A DNA stretch of 24,331 bases from Flavobacteriaceae bacterium UBA5544 (GTDB lineage Bacteria > Bacteroidota > Bacteroidia > Flavobacteriales > Flavobacteriaceae), in the NCBI GenBank assembly GCA_002426755.1, contig DINI01000020.1:99400-123730 (forward strand), in the 5' to 3' direction. The notes below the pieces were generated by a model, which saw only the letters and a program-made list of their open reading frames with translations, made no database searches and was not told the DNA's origin. Shown here piece after piece: positions 1-7,998 of this stretch. How positions within the stretch are numbered: the stretch's first letter is position 1; each line of letters opens with the position of its first letter. The translations under genes and the position numbers were made by a program.

Positions 1-440
1 TTGATTTCCTCAAAATCATGGTCCTCGGTCGCCATCCAATAGATTGGTACAAAATTGTATTCGGGATACGCCGTTTTCAATTCCTTGCACAAATTGATGG
101 TGGAAATGATTTTATAAAAGAAATATAAGGGTCCTGTAAAAAGATTGAGTTGATGTCCTGTGGTGACCGTAAACGTGGTTTTATCCTTTAAAAGGTCAAT
201 ATTGGTGAGTGTAAAGGAGGAAATACTGATACCTTCGTATTGTTGCATCAAGGCATTCACCAAAGTTTTTCTATGTTCATGATTGAAGGATGTTTGCTTT
301 TCTTCAATCTGTGCTTTAAAATTTTCGATTTTGGGGAATCGATGATAAAATGGTTTTAGATGGCTTTCTTCATCTAAATAATTACAGATGAGTGATGAAA
401 AATAATGGGTGTCTCTAAACGGAATACAGTCTGTTGGCAT
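1..440 (-). CDS. bshC: Bacillithiol biosynthesis cysteine-adding enzyme BshC (5' part only)
   Basis: The reverse strand from the ATG at 438-440 is open to the left edge, giving the first 146 residues; the rest lies outside the window. I recognise BshC from TVTTGHQLNLFTGPLYFFYK (residues 91-110, with the TGHQ signature at 94-97) followed by the segment IYWMATEDHDFEEI (133-146), both hallmarks of the N-terminal Rossmann-like part of the family. BshC is a cytoplasmic enzyme thought to add cysteine to glucosaminyl-malate, the last step of bacillithiol synthesis, the low-molecular-weight thiol of many Bacteroidota and Firmicutes. It is divergent from the peptidase gene at 555, with 114 bp between the starts. 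No damage is visible in the part present. Confidence in the family is high. Confidence 0.93.
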   Translation of the reverse strand, partial: MPTDCIPFRDTHYFSSLICNYLDEESHLKPFYHRFPKIENFKAQIEEKQTSFNHEHRKTLVNALMQQYEGISISSFTLTNIDLLKDKTTFTVTTGHQLNLFTGPLYFFYKIISTINLCKELKTAYPEYNFVPIYWMATEDHDFEEI

Positions 441-460
441 AGTGAATATTCAATCTGTGG

Positions 461-468
461 TAAAGATA
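461..468 (-). promoter_or_regulatory. Candidate -7 box for bshC (TATCTTTA)
   Basis: Read on the minus strand, 461-468 is TATCTTTA, close to the Bacteroidota TAnnTTTG -7 element and about 20 bp upstream of the bshC ATG. I see no clear -33 TTTG, so this is a weak call. Confidence 0.35.
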
Positions 469-520
469 AGGCTCTAAACTATTTTTTTTACTAATTTTTA
501 GTTAATTCCGATTTGGTACT

Positions 521-528
521 TATCTTTA
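521..528 (+). promoter_or_regulatory. Candidate -7 box for the M14 peptidase gene (TATCTTTA)
   Basis: TATCTTTA lies 26 bp upstream of the ATG at 555 and equals the box found on the other strand for bshC, so the 114 bp gap looks like a divergent promoter region. The -33 element is not convincing. Confidence 0.4.
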
Positions 529-554
529 CTTTTATAATCCGTTGACTTTATAAA

Positions 555-3044
555 ATGAAACATTTCATCATTGCCTTTCTCGTTGCTTTTGCTTCGTTAA
601 CTCCAAATTTCGCACAACAAATTACGTCGCCCAAAGATTTTTTGGGCTATGAGTTGGGAACCCAATTCTCCAGACACCATCAAGTGGTGGATTATTTTAA
701 GACCGTGGCTGCGGAACTACCCAAACAGGTAAAATTGGAACAATATGGCGAAACCAATGAACGCCGTCCCTTATATGTGGCGATTATTTCTTCCGAAGAA
801 AACATCCAAAATATTGAGACCATCCGAGAGAACAATCTCAAAAATGCAGGTATCATTGATGGAAATTCAACTTCCAATGATATTGCCATTGTTTGGTTGA
901 GTTACAATGTGCATGGCACGGAAGCTTCGAGTACGGAAGCCTCTATGAAAACCATCTATGAACTTTTGACCCAACATCAGGATTGGCTCAAAAATACCGT
1001 TGTTATTATCGACCCGTGTTTGAATCCTGATGGGCGTGATAGATATGTGAACTGGTACAACGAAACAGCGAGCACACCGTATGACACAGACACACAAGCA
1101 AGCGAAAGCAACCAACCGTGGCCTGGTGGACGTGCCAATCATTATTTGTTTGATTTGAATCGGGATTGGGCGTGGGCATCACAGGTAGAATCCACTGCAC
1201 GATTGAAAGTATACAATAAATGGCTGCCACAAATCCATGTCGATTTTCATGAACAAGGCAGAAACGAACCCTATTATTTTGCACCAGCCGCCGAGCCGTT
1301 CCATGAAATCATAACGGATTGGCAGCGCGATTTTCAAACACAAATTGGTGTCAACCATGCACGTTATTTTGACGCGAATGGTTGGTTGTACTTTACGCGT
1401 GAGCGATTTGATTTGCTCTACCCAAGCTATGGCGACACCTACCCAACCTATTTGGGCGCGATTGGAATGACCTATGAGCAAGCCGGACAAGGTGGTTTGG
1501 GAGTTCTTAATGATGAAGGTATTGTGCTGACGTTGGTGGATAGAGTGGCACATCATACGGTTACCGGACTGTCAACGGTAGAAATTGCTTCCCAAAATGC
1601 ACAAAAACTGAATACGGAATTCAAGAAATTCTTTGAGGACACCAACTTTAAATACAAGAGTTTTGTCCTAAAGGGTGAAAAGGACAAATTGGATGCCTTA
1701 AAACAATTGTTGGACAAACATGACATCAAATATAGCAATGCAAGTTCTGGCAAAGTATCCGGATTTGATTATGGCACCAGCAAAGATGGCAACATGACGG
1801 CCTCTTCAAGCGATTTGGTGGTCAGCACCAATCAACCCAAAGGGAAAATGGTGCAGGTGTTATTTGAGCCAAACACGAAATTAGTGGATTCGCTCACTTA
1901 TGACATCACGGCTTGGAGTTTGCCATATGCCTACGGATTGAATGCCATTGCCAGCAAAACAGTTGTCTCGACGTCCGTTACAGGCAGCACCCCAACATTA
2001 AATACAAAAGATGCAAATGCCGCCGCCTACATCACCAAATGGAACCATTTAAAAGATGCTGAATTTTTAGCGGAATTGTTAAAACTAAACATCAAAGTTC
2101 GTTTTACGGAAAAGCCATTCACAGTTAAAAATCCTGAACGCAATTTTGATAGAGGCTCATTAATCATCACCAGAGGTGACAACCCAACGGTCGAAAATTT
2201 TGACGACAAAGTCATTGAAACTGCGAATAAATTCAACAGAATGCTCGTCGCTACGTCCAGCGGATTCTCAAAATCCGGTCCTGACTTTGGCTCGCCAGAC
2301 ATCAAATTGGTGAGCAAACCAAAAATCGCCTTACTTTCTGGAGATTATACCTCATCCTTAAGTTATGGTGAATTATGGCATTTCTTTGAACAGCAATTGC
2401 ACTATCCTGTGACTTCCATCAATTCAACAGATTTTAAAGATGTGAATTTGAACAAATACAATGTGCTGATTCTTCCAAATGGCTACTATTCCAGATTGTT
2501 GGATGCAGATGCTTTGGCAACTCTAAAAACTTGGGTGGGCAACGGAGGCAAACTCATCGCCATTGATGGTGCATTAAACGCTTTTGCGGACAAGGACGGT
2601 TTTGGATTGAAACGCAACAAGCCGCAAGACACTATAAAGGTCAAAAACAACCTCATCCCTTATGCCGATAGAGAACGTGAATCTGCAAAGGAATTCATCA
2701 TTGGAGCCGTTTTCAAATCAACTGTTGATAAGACACATCCGATGGCTTTTGGCTATGATAGTACGTATTTTACCCTCAAACTTGGGAGCGATTCCTATAG
2801 TTTGTTGGAAAATGGTTACAACATTGCATGGCTTGGCGAACAACCGCGACCAGTCTCTGGTTTTGCAGGAAGTGAAGCTGTCAAAGGACTGGACAATTCG
2901 TTGGTGTTTGGTGAAGAACGCATTGGTAACGGCAGTATGATTTATATGGTGGACAACACCATGTTCAGAAGTTTTTGGGAAAACGGAAAACTATTTTTGG
3001 TCAATGCCATATTTTTCGTGAACAATAATAGTTTCGAATTATAG
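555..3044 (+). CDS. Secreted M14-family zinc metallocarboxypeptidase
   Basis: 829 residues. Residues 1-20 form a Sec signal peptide ending near NFA-QQ, so the enzyme is exported. The peptidase M14 fold covers roughly 40-350: the zinc pair HxxE is H120-G-T-E123, the downstream zinc histidine is in VDFHEQG (H232), the substrate-binding Asn-Arg pair is in DLNRDW (N202/R203), and MTYEQAG (E308) fits the catalytic glutamate. All expected catalytic residues are present, so it should be active. The C-terminal half (about 590-720) has a class I glutamine-amidotransferase-like Rossmann pattern starting PKIALLSGDY, a usual layout in large Bacteroidota M14 proteins. Likely role: extracellular or periplasmic peptide degradation. 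It is followed after 57 bp by a histidine kinase on the same strand. No gene symbol is warranted. Confidence 0.9.
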   Translation: MKHFIIAFLVAFASLTPNFAQQITSPKDFLGYELGTQFSRHHQVVDYFKTVAAELPKQVKLEQYGETNERRPLYVAIISSEENIQNIETIRENNLKNAGIIDGNSTSNDIAIVWLSYNVHGTEASSTEASMKTIYELLTQHQDWLKNTVVIIDPCLNPDGRDRYVNWYNETASTPYDTDTQASESNQPWPGGRANHYLFDLNRDWAWASQVESTARLKVYNKWLPQIHVDFHEQGRNEPYYFAPAAEPFHEIITDWQRDFQTQIGVNHARYFDANGWLYFTRERFDLLYPSYGDTYPTYLGAIGMTYEQAGQGGLGVLNDEGIVLTLVDRVAHHTVTGLSTVEIASQNAQKLNTEFKKFFEDTNFKYKSFVLKGEKDKLDALKQLLDKHDIKYSNASSGKVSGFDYGTSKDGNMTASSSDLVVSTNQPKGKMVQVLFEPNTKLVDSLTYDITAWSLPYAYGLNAIASKTVVSTSVTGSTPTLNTKDANAAAYITKWNHLKDAEFLAELLKLNIKVRFTEKPFTVKNPERNFDRGSLIITRGDNPTVENFDDKVIETANKFNRMLVATSSGFSKSGPDFGSPDIKLVSKPKIALLSGDYTSSLSYGELWHFFEQQLHYPVTSINSTDFKDVNLNKYNVLILPNGYYSRLLDADALATLKTWVGNGGKLIAIDGALNAFADKDGFGLKRNKPQDTIKVKNNLIPYADRERESAKEFIIGAVFKSTVDKTHPMAFGYDSTYFTLKLGSDSYSLLENGYNIAWLGEQPRPVSGFAGSEAVKGLDNSLVFGEERIGNGSMIYMVDNTMFRSFWENGKLFLVNAIFFVNNNSFEL

Positions 3045-3101
3045 TTCATAATCATTACATAATTTTTAGCATTTTTTAAACATTTAATCCCCTCATTTCA
3101 A

Positions 3102-4163
3102 ATGTTGTTTGTTGACAAAATAAAAAGCAAGCCTCTTGCTGTAGCATTGACACTTTTGCACATTGGTTTCATCACACTAATGGACTACATTTCAGGTGCA
3201 GAGCTGTCCTTTTCCATTTTCTATTTGATTCCTATTGTCATTTTAGCCGCAAGCAAAACCTCTTCAAGAGCCACCATTATTGCCATATCCCTTGTGGCAG
3301 CTTCATGCTGGTACGGCGTTGATGCCCAGAGCAAAGACTATTCCCACGTGCTATTCCCGATTTGGAATGCCTTTGTGCGATTGGTCATTTTTATCACCAT
3401 TGGCCTCTTGGTGTTCTCATTTCGACACAAACAGGAGAGACTCAATGAAACGAATGCCCAATTGAAGCATATCAATGACGAAAAGAACAAGTTTATTGGA
3501 ATTGCCGCGCACGACATACGAAACCCAATTAGTGGTATTTATAGTTTTTCTGACTTACTTTTGAACGAAGAAACCTCTAAGATGAATGAGGAAGAAATCG
3601 AGATTGTTCAGCATATTAAATCTTTAAGTGAAAACATTCTCGATTTGATCAAGAATCTGCTCGATATCTCCAAGATTGAATCGGGGCAAATAGAGCTCCG
3701 ATATACCAAACAAGATTACATCGGATTTCTCAAAAAACAAATACGCATCAACCAATTCTTGGCAAATAAAAAACAAATTGTCATTCATTTAAATTCTCAA
3801 AAAGATCAAATTTCATCACATTTTGACGAAAATCTCATGTCGCAAGTCATCAACAATCTGCTTTCAAATGCCATTAAATATTCAGAAAAGAATAGCGAAA
3901 TAACCATCAATGCGACTGAAAGCAACGGAGTGATTCTTACCGAAGTCATTGATAACGGAAAAGGCATTCCAGCTGAAGAACAGAAAAAACTCTTCAATTA
4001 TTTCCAAAAAACCAGCACCAAACCTACGGATGGCGAAACCAGTACAGGACTTGGATTGGCTATCGTCAAAAAAATTATTACGGCCTTCAATGGAACTGTT
4101 GGTGTCAAAAGCAACGTCAAGGAAGGCTCAAATTTTTATTACACCTTTCCTGTGAATAGATAA
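3102..4163 (+). CDS. Membrane sensor histidine kinase (orphan)
   Basis: 353 residues. Residues 11-107 hold about four hydrophobic segments with no large periplasmic loop, so any signal is probably sensed within the membrane or cytoplasm. A short linker (about 108-130) leads to the HisKA dimerisation helix with the phospho-acceptor in AAHDIRNP (H137). The ATPase domain is complete: N box QVINNLLSNAIKYS (248-261), G1 DNGKGIP (284-290), G2 STGLGLAIVKK (314-324). No response regulator gene is next to it, so the partner is encoded elsewhere. It starts 57 bp after the peptidase gene and could be co-transcribed with it. Function beyond signal transduction cannot be stated. Confidence 0.92.
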   Translation: MLFVDKIKSKPLAVALTLLHIGFITLMDYISGAELSFSIFYLIPIVILAASKTSSRATIIAISLVAASCWYGVDAQSKDYSHVLFPIWNAFVRLVIFITIGLLVFSFRHKQERLNETNAQLKHINDEKNKFIGIAAHDIRNPISGIYSFSDLLLNEETSKMNEEEIEIVQHIKSLSENILDLIKNLLDISKIESGQIELRYTKQDYIGFLKKQIRINQFLANKKQIVIHLNSQKDQISSHFDENLMSQVINNLLSNAIKYSEKNSEITINATESNGVILTEVIDNGKGIPAEEQKKLFNYFQKTSTKPTDGETSTGLGLAIVKKIITAFNGTVGVKSNVKEGSNFYYTFPVNR

Positions 4164-4230
4164 TTTTTATAAAAAACCTAGAGTCGTGATTTCTTGAAAT
4201 CTTATCTATGATTCTGCTCAACTGGTTTTA

Positions 4231-4256
4231 TTTGATGGCGACAAATCGTATATTCG
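4231..4256 (+). promoter_or_regulatory. Weak promoter candidate upstream of the DJ-1-like gene
   Basis: TTTG at 4231-4234 and TATATTCG at 4249-4256 resemble the -33 and -7 elements, but the spacing (14 bp) is shorter than usual. The ATG follows at 4292. Confidence 0.25.
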
Positions 4257-4291
4257 TAAAGCTTATACAATAAAGCTAAAATTCAAAAAAA

Positions 4292-5050
4292 ATGAGTACC
4301 AAAACCTTGTCCTTATTTGTGATTGCTGCAGTAGTTCTTACAAGCTGCAATATCATTACATCAAAAAAAACTGATGAAGTAGAAACCAAAACCTCATCAA
4401 TTGAAACTCCATCAGACACCCTCACCAAACACCTCAAACCTTTTAAATCAGAGTTACCAACCATTGGATTGTTGATGTACAACGGTGTGCTTCAAAGCGA
4501 AGTGATTGCAACATCCGACGTTTTTGCGAAACCGACAGAAGATGGTAAACAACTGTTCAACGTAATCACGATTGCAGAAACTTCAAACCCAATTACCACG
4601 GAAGAAGGCATGCGTTTTGTCCCAGATTATACGTTCGAGAACTGCCCAAAATTGGAAGCCTTGTTTGTACCAAGCGCCTATGATATGTATGCGCAAGTGC
4701 ACAACCCAAAAATCGTGGACTTCATAAAACAGAAAAACAAGGAAACAACATATACGGTCAGTAACTGTGCAGGCGCTCAACTTATAGGTGCTTCAGGCAT
4801 TGCCGATGGCCATAAAATAGTCACATGGATTGGTGGCGGTAAACAATTACAACTAGACTACCCCAATCTTAAAGTTCAAAATGACAGTTTAGTCACGTTT
4901 GTAGAGGATGGAAAATTCAGTTCTTCAAACGGCAATTTGGCAAGCTATATATCGGCTTTAAAACTTCTTGAAAAAATGACCAGTTCAGAACACAGAGCCT
5001 TTGTGGAAAGCTACCTATATTTAGACAGGCTTCAAGATTGGAAAGACTGA
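4292..5050 (+). CDS. DJ-1/PfpI-family lipoprotein
   Basis: 252 residues. The N-terminus is a lipoprotein signal with lipobox VLTSC (C19), placing the protein on a membrane facing the periplasm. The body (about 55-235) has the DJ-1/PfpI (class I glutamine-amidotransferase-like) layout: TIGLLMYNG as first strand, a long region with PDYTFENCPKLEALFVPS, then the nucleophile-elbow segment TVSNCAGAQLIGASGIADG with candidate catalytic Cys at 159, then VTWIGG. Relatives include transcriptional regulators with an N-terminal PfpI domain and glyoxalase- or isonitrile-hydratase-like enzymes; a lipid-anchored version is less usual. Substrate unknown. A DUF4256 gene follows 28 bp downstream on the same strand. 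Confidence 0.82.
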   Translation: MSTKTLSLFVIAAVVLTSCNIITSKKTDEVETKTSSIETPSDTLTKHLKPFKSELPTIGLLMYNGVLQSEVIATSDVFAKPTEDGKQLFNVITIAETSNPITTEEGMRFVPDYTFENCPKLEALFVPSAYDMYAQVHNPKIVDFIKQKNKETTYTVSNCAGAQLIGASGIADGHKIVTWIGGGKQLQLDYPNLKVQNDSLVTFVEDGKFSSSNGNLASYISALKLLEKMTSSEHRAFVESYLYLDRLQDWKD

Positions 5051-5078
5051 ATAAAGTAATCATTTAAATCATATTGAA

Positions 5079-5648
5079 ATGGCAAGCAGTACAAAAAAAG
5101 AATTGTCAACCAAAGAATCTGAAGAATTGCTCAAGACTCTCAAAACCCGTTTTGACAAACATAGCAAGCGTCATAAAGATGTAGAATGGGACAAAGTTGA
5201 AGCAAAACTAAAAGCCAACCCCCATAAATTATGGGCACTGTACCAAATGGAAACCACGGGAGGCGAACCAGATATCGTGGCGTACGATAAGGAATCAGAC
5301 CAATACACCTTTTGTGATTGCGCTCCCGAAAGCCCAAAAGAACGTCGCAGCCTCTGTTATGATAGAGAAGCCTTGAAATCAAGAAAAAAATTCAAACCAA
5401 AAGACAATGCCATGGATGCCGCCGCTGCGATGGGTATCGAAATTCTAAACGAAGAACAATACCGGACCTTACAATCGTTGGGAAATTTTGACACCAAAAC
5501 CTCTAGTTGGCTCAAAACCCCGGCCGAAATCAGAAAACTGGGAGGCGCTATCTTTGGCGATTTCCGTTATGACACTATTTTTATATACCACAACGGAGCC
5601 GAATCTTACTATGCAGCCAGAGGATTTCGTGGGCAATTGACGCTATAG
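5079..5648 (+). CDS. DUF4256 domain-containing protein
   Basis: 189 residues, soluble, no signal peptide. I recognise DUF4256 from the ordered blocks METTGGEPDIVAYD (about 57-70), FCDCAPESPKERRSLCYDRE (78-97), AMGIEILNEEQYRTLQ and NFDTKTSSWLKTP (135-147), ending IYHNGAESYYAARGFRG. The length matches the family. The biochemical role of DUF4256 is unknown to me. It starts 28 bp after the PfpI-like gene and could share its transcript. It is the last gene before the region changes to small, spacer-separated accessory genes. Confidence 0.9.
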   Translation: MASSTKKELSTKESEELLKTLKTRFDKHSKRHKDVEWDKVEAKLKANPHKLWALYQMETTGGEPDIVAYDKESDQYTFCDCAPESPKERRSLCYDREALKSRKKFKPKDNAMDAAAAMGIEILNEEQYRTLQSLGNFDTKTSSWLKTPAEIRKLGGAIFGDFRYDTIFIYHNGAESYYAARGFRGQLTL

Positions 5649-5739
5649 GATTTTTATATTTTCTCAACAAAAGCTCATTATTGAAAAGAGCAAGAGTTTT
5701 TTATACCCTCAAAATTTGGAAAGATATCGCTCGATACAA

Positions 5740-5917
5740 AACGTGTCAAACTAGTTGTAATACATTTAGATAAAATCTAAAAAAATGCTATACCAACGGA
5801 TGCAATCTCTTGCTTTTTCAATGTTTATCTAAAAAATCCTAACGAATTTTCCAACGCAGTTTTGTATCTTTAATAATTCGGGCTAAAACCCATAAAGCTT
5901 ATATACATTAACGATAA
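5740..5917 (+). repeat. Degenerate attC-like spacer upstream of the TlpA-like gene; includes -7 box TATCTTTA
   Basis: The 290 bp between 5649 and 5938 holds no gene. Its right part resembles the right half of the attC-like site at 21407-21536: GCAGTTTTGTATCTTTAAT (5856-5874) against GCGGAGTTTTGTACTTTTAAT there, then TTCG, then a segment ending TTAACGATAAC where the other has CAACAACGTTAG. The bases after it (TGCAAGCTTAAAA) also resemble the opening of two later cassettes (CTGCAAGCTGAAAA). TATCTTTA at 5865-5872 is a plausible -7 promoter box. Homology judged by eye only. Confidence 0.35.
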
Positions 5918-5938
5918 CTGCAAGCTTAAAAAAAACTT

Positions 5939-7036
5939 ATGCAACACAAAACAAAATTTTTAAGCCTACTGTTAACAGCTATAATCTTCGCATGTGCAGA
6001 AAAGCAAAATGAAGAGTTAAATAACAGATATATTTTAAAAGGAAGTTTGGATGGCATTGAGAATCAAACATGGATTTATCTCTCTTTTGAAAATAAAGTA
6101 ACCGACTCTACTCAAATATCAGAGAACAAATTTGAATTTACCGGAGAATTAAATCATCCAAAATTATTTAATTTATATACCAAGTATCCTCAAAACTCTA
6201 CTTCGATTTGGCTTGATACAGGCCTTACTACCTTCGAAGCCAAAAATGAGAAATTTCGCGAAGCCAAAATCATTGGTTCAAAATCACAAACAGAAAGTGA
6301 ACAATTGAGGTCGGCAGTTAAGGATTATAGAAAACATCGAGACAGTTTAACACAGATCGCAATAAGTACCATCTACAACGACAGCATAAAAAAAATCGCA
6401 AATGAAGCCTTAAAAGTCATCTATGCCAGTCATTTAGAAATAGAAACAGACTTTGTAAAGAAAAATCCTAAATCCTATGTGAGTGTTTGGTTTGTCGATC
6501 ATTATTCAACAACATTAGGAAGAACTAAAACCCAAGAATTATTCAACGCTTTGGATGATAGTTTAAAACAATCATCTTACGGAGAACGTATCACTCATTA
6601 TTTGAACATAAATGTGAACCCAAAAATTGGAGATAGCTATGTCAATTTCTCAATGACCAACAACAAAGGAGAGTTAATCAATCTTTCGGATTATAATGGC
6701 AAACTTTTATTGTTAGACTTCTGGGCTTCTTGGTGTGGCCCTTGCAAAGAAGAATATCCTGCGCTGAAAGAAGCGTATGCCAAATTTCACGATAAAGGTT
6801 TTGAGATAGTAAGCATATCACAAGACCAAAATAGAGAAGATTGGATCAACGCTATTGAAACCAACGGATTGAATTGGGTAAATCTTTGGGATGCAAGTGG
6901 AAATAACGCTGATCCCTATTTAATTTATGATATAAATGGAATTCCCGATAATTTTTTAATAGACAAAAATGGAATTATCGTAGCACGTGATTTAAGAGGT
7001 AAAGAACTTATTTCTACTATTAAAAAAAATTTATGA
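5939..7036 (+). CDS. TlpA-family thioredoxin-like lipoprotein with N-terminal DUF4369
   Basis: 365 residues. Signal peptide with lipobox IIFAC (C19) predicts a periplasm-facing lipoprotein. Residues about 31-125 match the DUF4369 pattern (YILKGSLDGI, KFEFTGEL), the usual N-terminal partner of TlpA-like proteins in Bacteroidota. The thioredoxin fold occupies about 228-365: GDSYVNFSMTNNKGELINLS, LLLDFWASWCGPCKEEYP with the redox pair C266/C269, VSISQD, and a cis-Pro loop NGIPDNFLIDKNG. Active-site residues are intact. Expected role: periplasmic thiol-disulfide exchange, substrate unknown. It follows a degenerate attC-like spacer with a promoter-like box and may be the first gene of the accessory block. 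Confidence 0.9.
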   Translation: MQHKTKFLSLLLTAIIFACAEKQNEELNNRYILKGSLDGIENQTWIYLSFENKVTDSTQISENKFEFTGELNHPKLFNLYTKYPQNSTSIWLDTGLTTFEAKNEKFREAKIIGSKSQTESEQLRSAVKDYRKHRDSLTQIAISTIYNDSIKKIANEALKVIYASHLEIETDFVKKNPKSYVSVWFVDHYSTTLGRTKTQELFNALDDSLKQSSYGERITHYLNINVNPKIGDSYVNFSMTNNKGELINLSDYNGKLLLLDFWASWCGPCKEEYPALKEAYAKFHDKGFEIVSISQDQNREDWINAIETNGLNWVNLWDASGNNADPYLIYDINGIPDNFLIDKNGIIVARDLRGKELISTIKKNL

Positions 7037-7067
7037 CCAACCGCCAAAAAAAATAAAATAACTTTTT

Positions 7068-7409
7068 ATGATAGAAAATTTGCTTCCGATATTGGGAATA
7101 GTGTTTACCGCCATAGGAATACCAATTCTCTATTTACAACTACGAGACCTCAAAGCCTCCCTTCGTAGCTCCACGCACGCTTCAATATATACACAAGCTG
7201 AAGCCATACGGGGTTATCTGATTGAATATCCAGATTTAAGACAATATTTTTTTGACAATGCAAGCATCTCATCAAATGACAAAGATTACAACAGAGTGTT
7301 AAGCATTGCCGAGGTTTACCTCAACTATTTAGAGCAAATCGCCGTATTAAAAAAGAGTTTTGGAAATGAAAATTTAGATTCTCTTCGTCTTTTTACTACG
7401 ACGGCTTGA
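7068..7409 (+). CDS. Membrane-anchored hypothetical protein, probably truncated by an in-frame TGA
   Basis: 113 residues up to a TGA at 7407-7409. Residues 5-26 form one transmembrane helix followed by LQLRDLKASLR and a mostly helical cytoplasmic part (IRGYLIEYPDLRQYFFDN, VLSIAEVYLNYLEQI). The reading frame continues past the TGA for another 45 codons with the same helical character, and the run DKSPIMKQHLKENAALYSES looks like the normal end of this kind of one-helix membrane protein. A single change TGG to TGA (Trp to stop) would explain the break. No family name can be given with confidence. It lies 31 bp after the thioredoxin gene. Confidence 0.6.
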   Translation: MIENLLPILGIVFTAIGIPILYLQLRDLKASLRSSTHASIYTQAEAIRGYLIEYPDLRQYFFDNASISSNDKDYNRVLSIAEVYLNYLEQIAVLKKSFGNENLDSLRLFTTTA

Positions 7410-7544
7410 GATAAAAGTCCGATTATGAAACAACATTTAAAGGAGAATGCTGCTCTATATTCAGAATCCTTACATAAAATGGTTCAAAACACCGGAGATT
7501 TTGGTGCAGAACCGTCCAAACCAATAAAAACAACAAATACAAAC
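7410..7544 (+). pseudogene. In-frame 3' continuation of the broken membrane protein gene
   Basis: This stretch is in the same frame as 7068-7409 and has no further stop before the cupin ATG at 7545. The translation KSPIMKQHLKENAALYSES, then LHKMVQNTG, reads as a natural C-terminus of the upstream protein. An ATG at 7425 lets it be called as the start of the cupin gene, but the cupin fold needs none of these residues. The absence of a stop between the two proteins means either a lost stop or an original fusion. Confidence 0.55.
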
Positions 7545-7892
7545 ATGAAAAATTATATTACCAAGAGCGAATCAATGGAATGGAAGCCATTGTTGGAAGA
7601 TGGAGTTGATACCCAAGGGATTTTTATAAAAGTCCTGCACTTTGATGAGACCACTAAAAGAGCACCCATATTTTTATTGAAATTTGAAGCAGGAGCATCA
7701 TACCCATACCATAATCATCCAGGAGGAGAAGAAGCTTTTGTATTGGAAGGTGAGGCATATTTTAACGAACATAAACTGACCAAAGGTGATTATCTACACA
7801 CCCCACCAACGTTTAAACATTCAGTAAAAACAGACACAGGGTGTGTGATACTTTTTAGTGTTCCCAAAGAAGTCGAAATTATAAAAGAATGA
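7545..7892 (+). CDS. ChrR-like single-domain cupin
   Basis: 115 residues from the ATG at 7545 (MKNYITKS). Cupin motif 1, G(X)5HXH(X)3E(X)6G, is met exactly by GASYPYHNHPGGEEAFVLEG (residues 50-69), with metal ligands H56, H58 and E62; motif 2 is GDYLHTPPTFKH with the fourth ligand H92. The arrangement resembles the cupin of anti-sigma factor ChrR and related small metal-binding cupins. An ATG at 7425 in the same frame would add 40 residues, but these look like the tail of the upstream broken gene. No sigma factor or zinc-binding anti-sigma domain is nearby. Function: probable metal-dependent small cupin, substrate unknown. Confidence 0.85.
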   Translation: MKNYITKSESMEWKPLLEDGVDTQGIFIKVLHFDETTKRAPIFLLKFEAGASYPYHNHPGGEEAFVLEGEAYFNEHKLTKGDYLHTPPTFKHSVKTDTGCVILFSVPKEVEIIKE

Positions 7893-7898
7893 AAACAA

Positions 7899-7990
7899 GT
7901 TGCCAACAATAGCTATGGGCAATTACCAGCTCTCACCTACTCACAATACAAAAACCACGAAACATACTCAATACTTCTAACTTCAACATG
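7899..7990 (+). repeat. Degenerate attC-like spacer
   Basis: It opens GTTGCCAACAATAGCTATGG (7899-7918), then has CAATTACC and TCACCTACT, resembling 12153-12205 (GTTGCCAACCATGCC, CAATTACC, TCACCTAC) and 19193-19235. The right half is eroded: I cannot see a clear AACGTT. Confidence 0.45.
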
Positions 7991-7998
7991 AAAAAACG

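Noticed and set aside
867..1556. Minus-strand open frames inside the M14 peptidase gene
   Set aside because: Shadows of a gene with clear catalytic motifs on the plus strand.
4164..4230. Terminator after the histidine kinase gene
   Set aside because: GATTTCTTGAAATC (about 4188-4201) can form a 6 bp stem, but no T-run follows, so it was not called.
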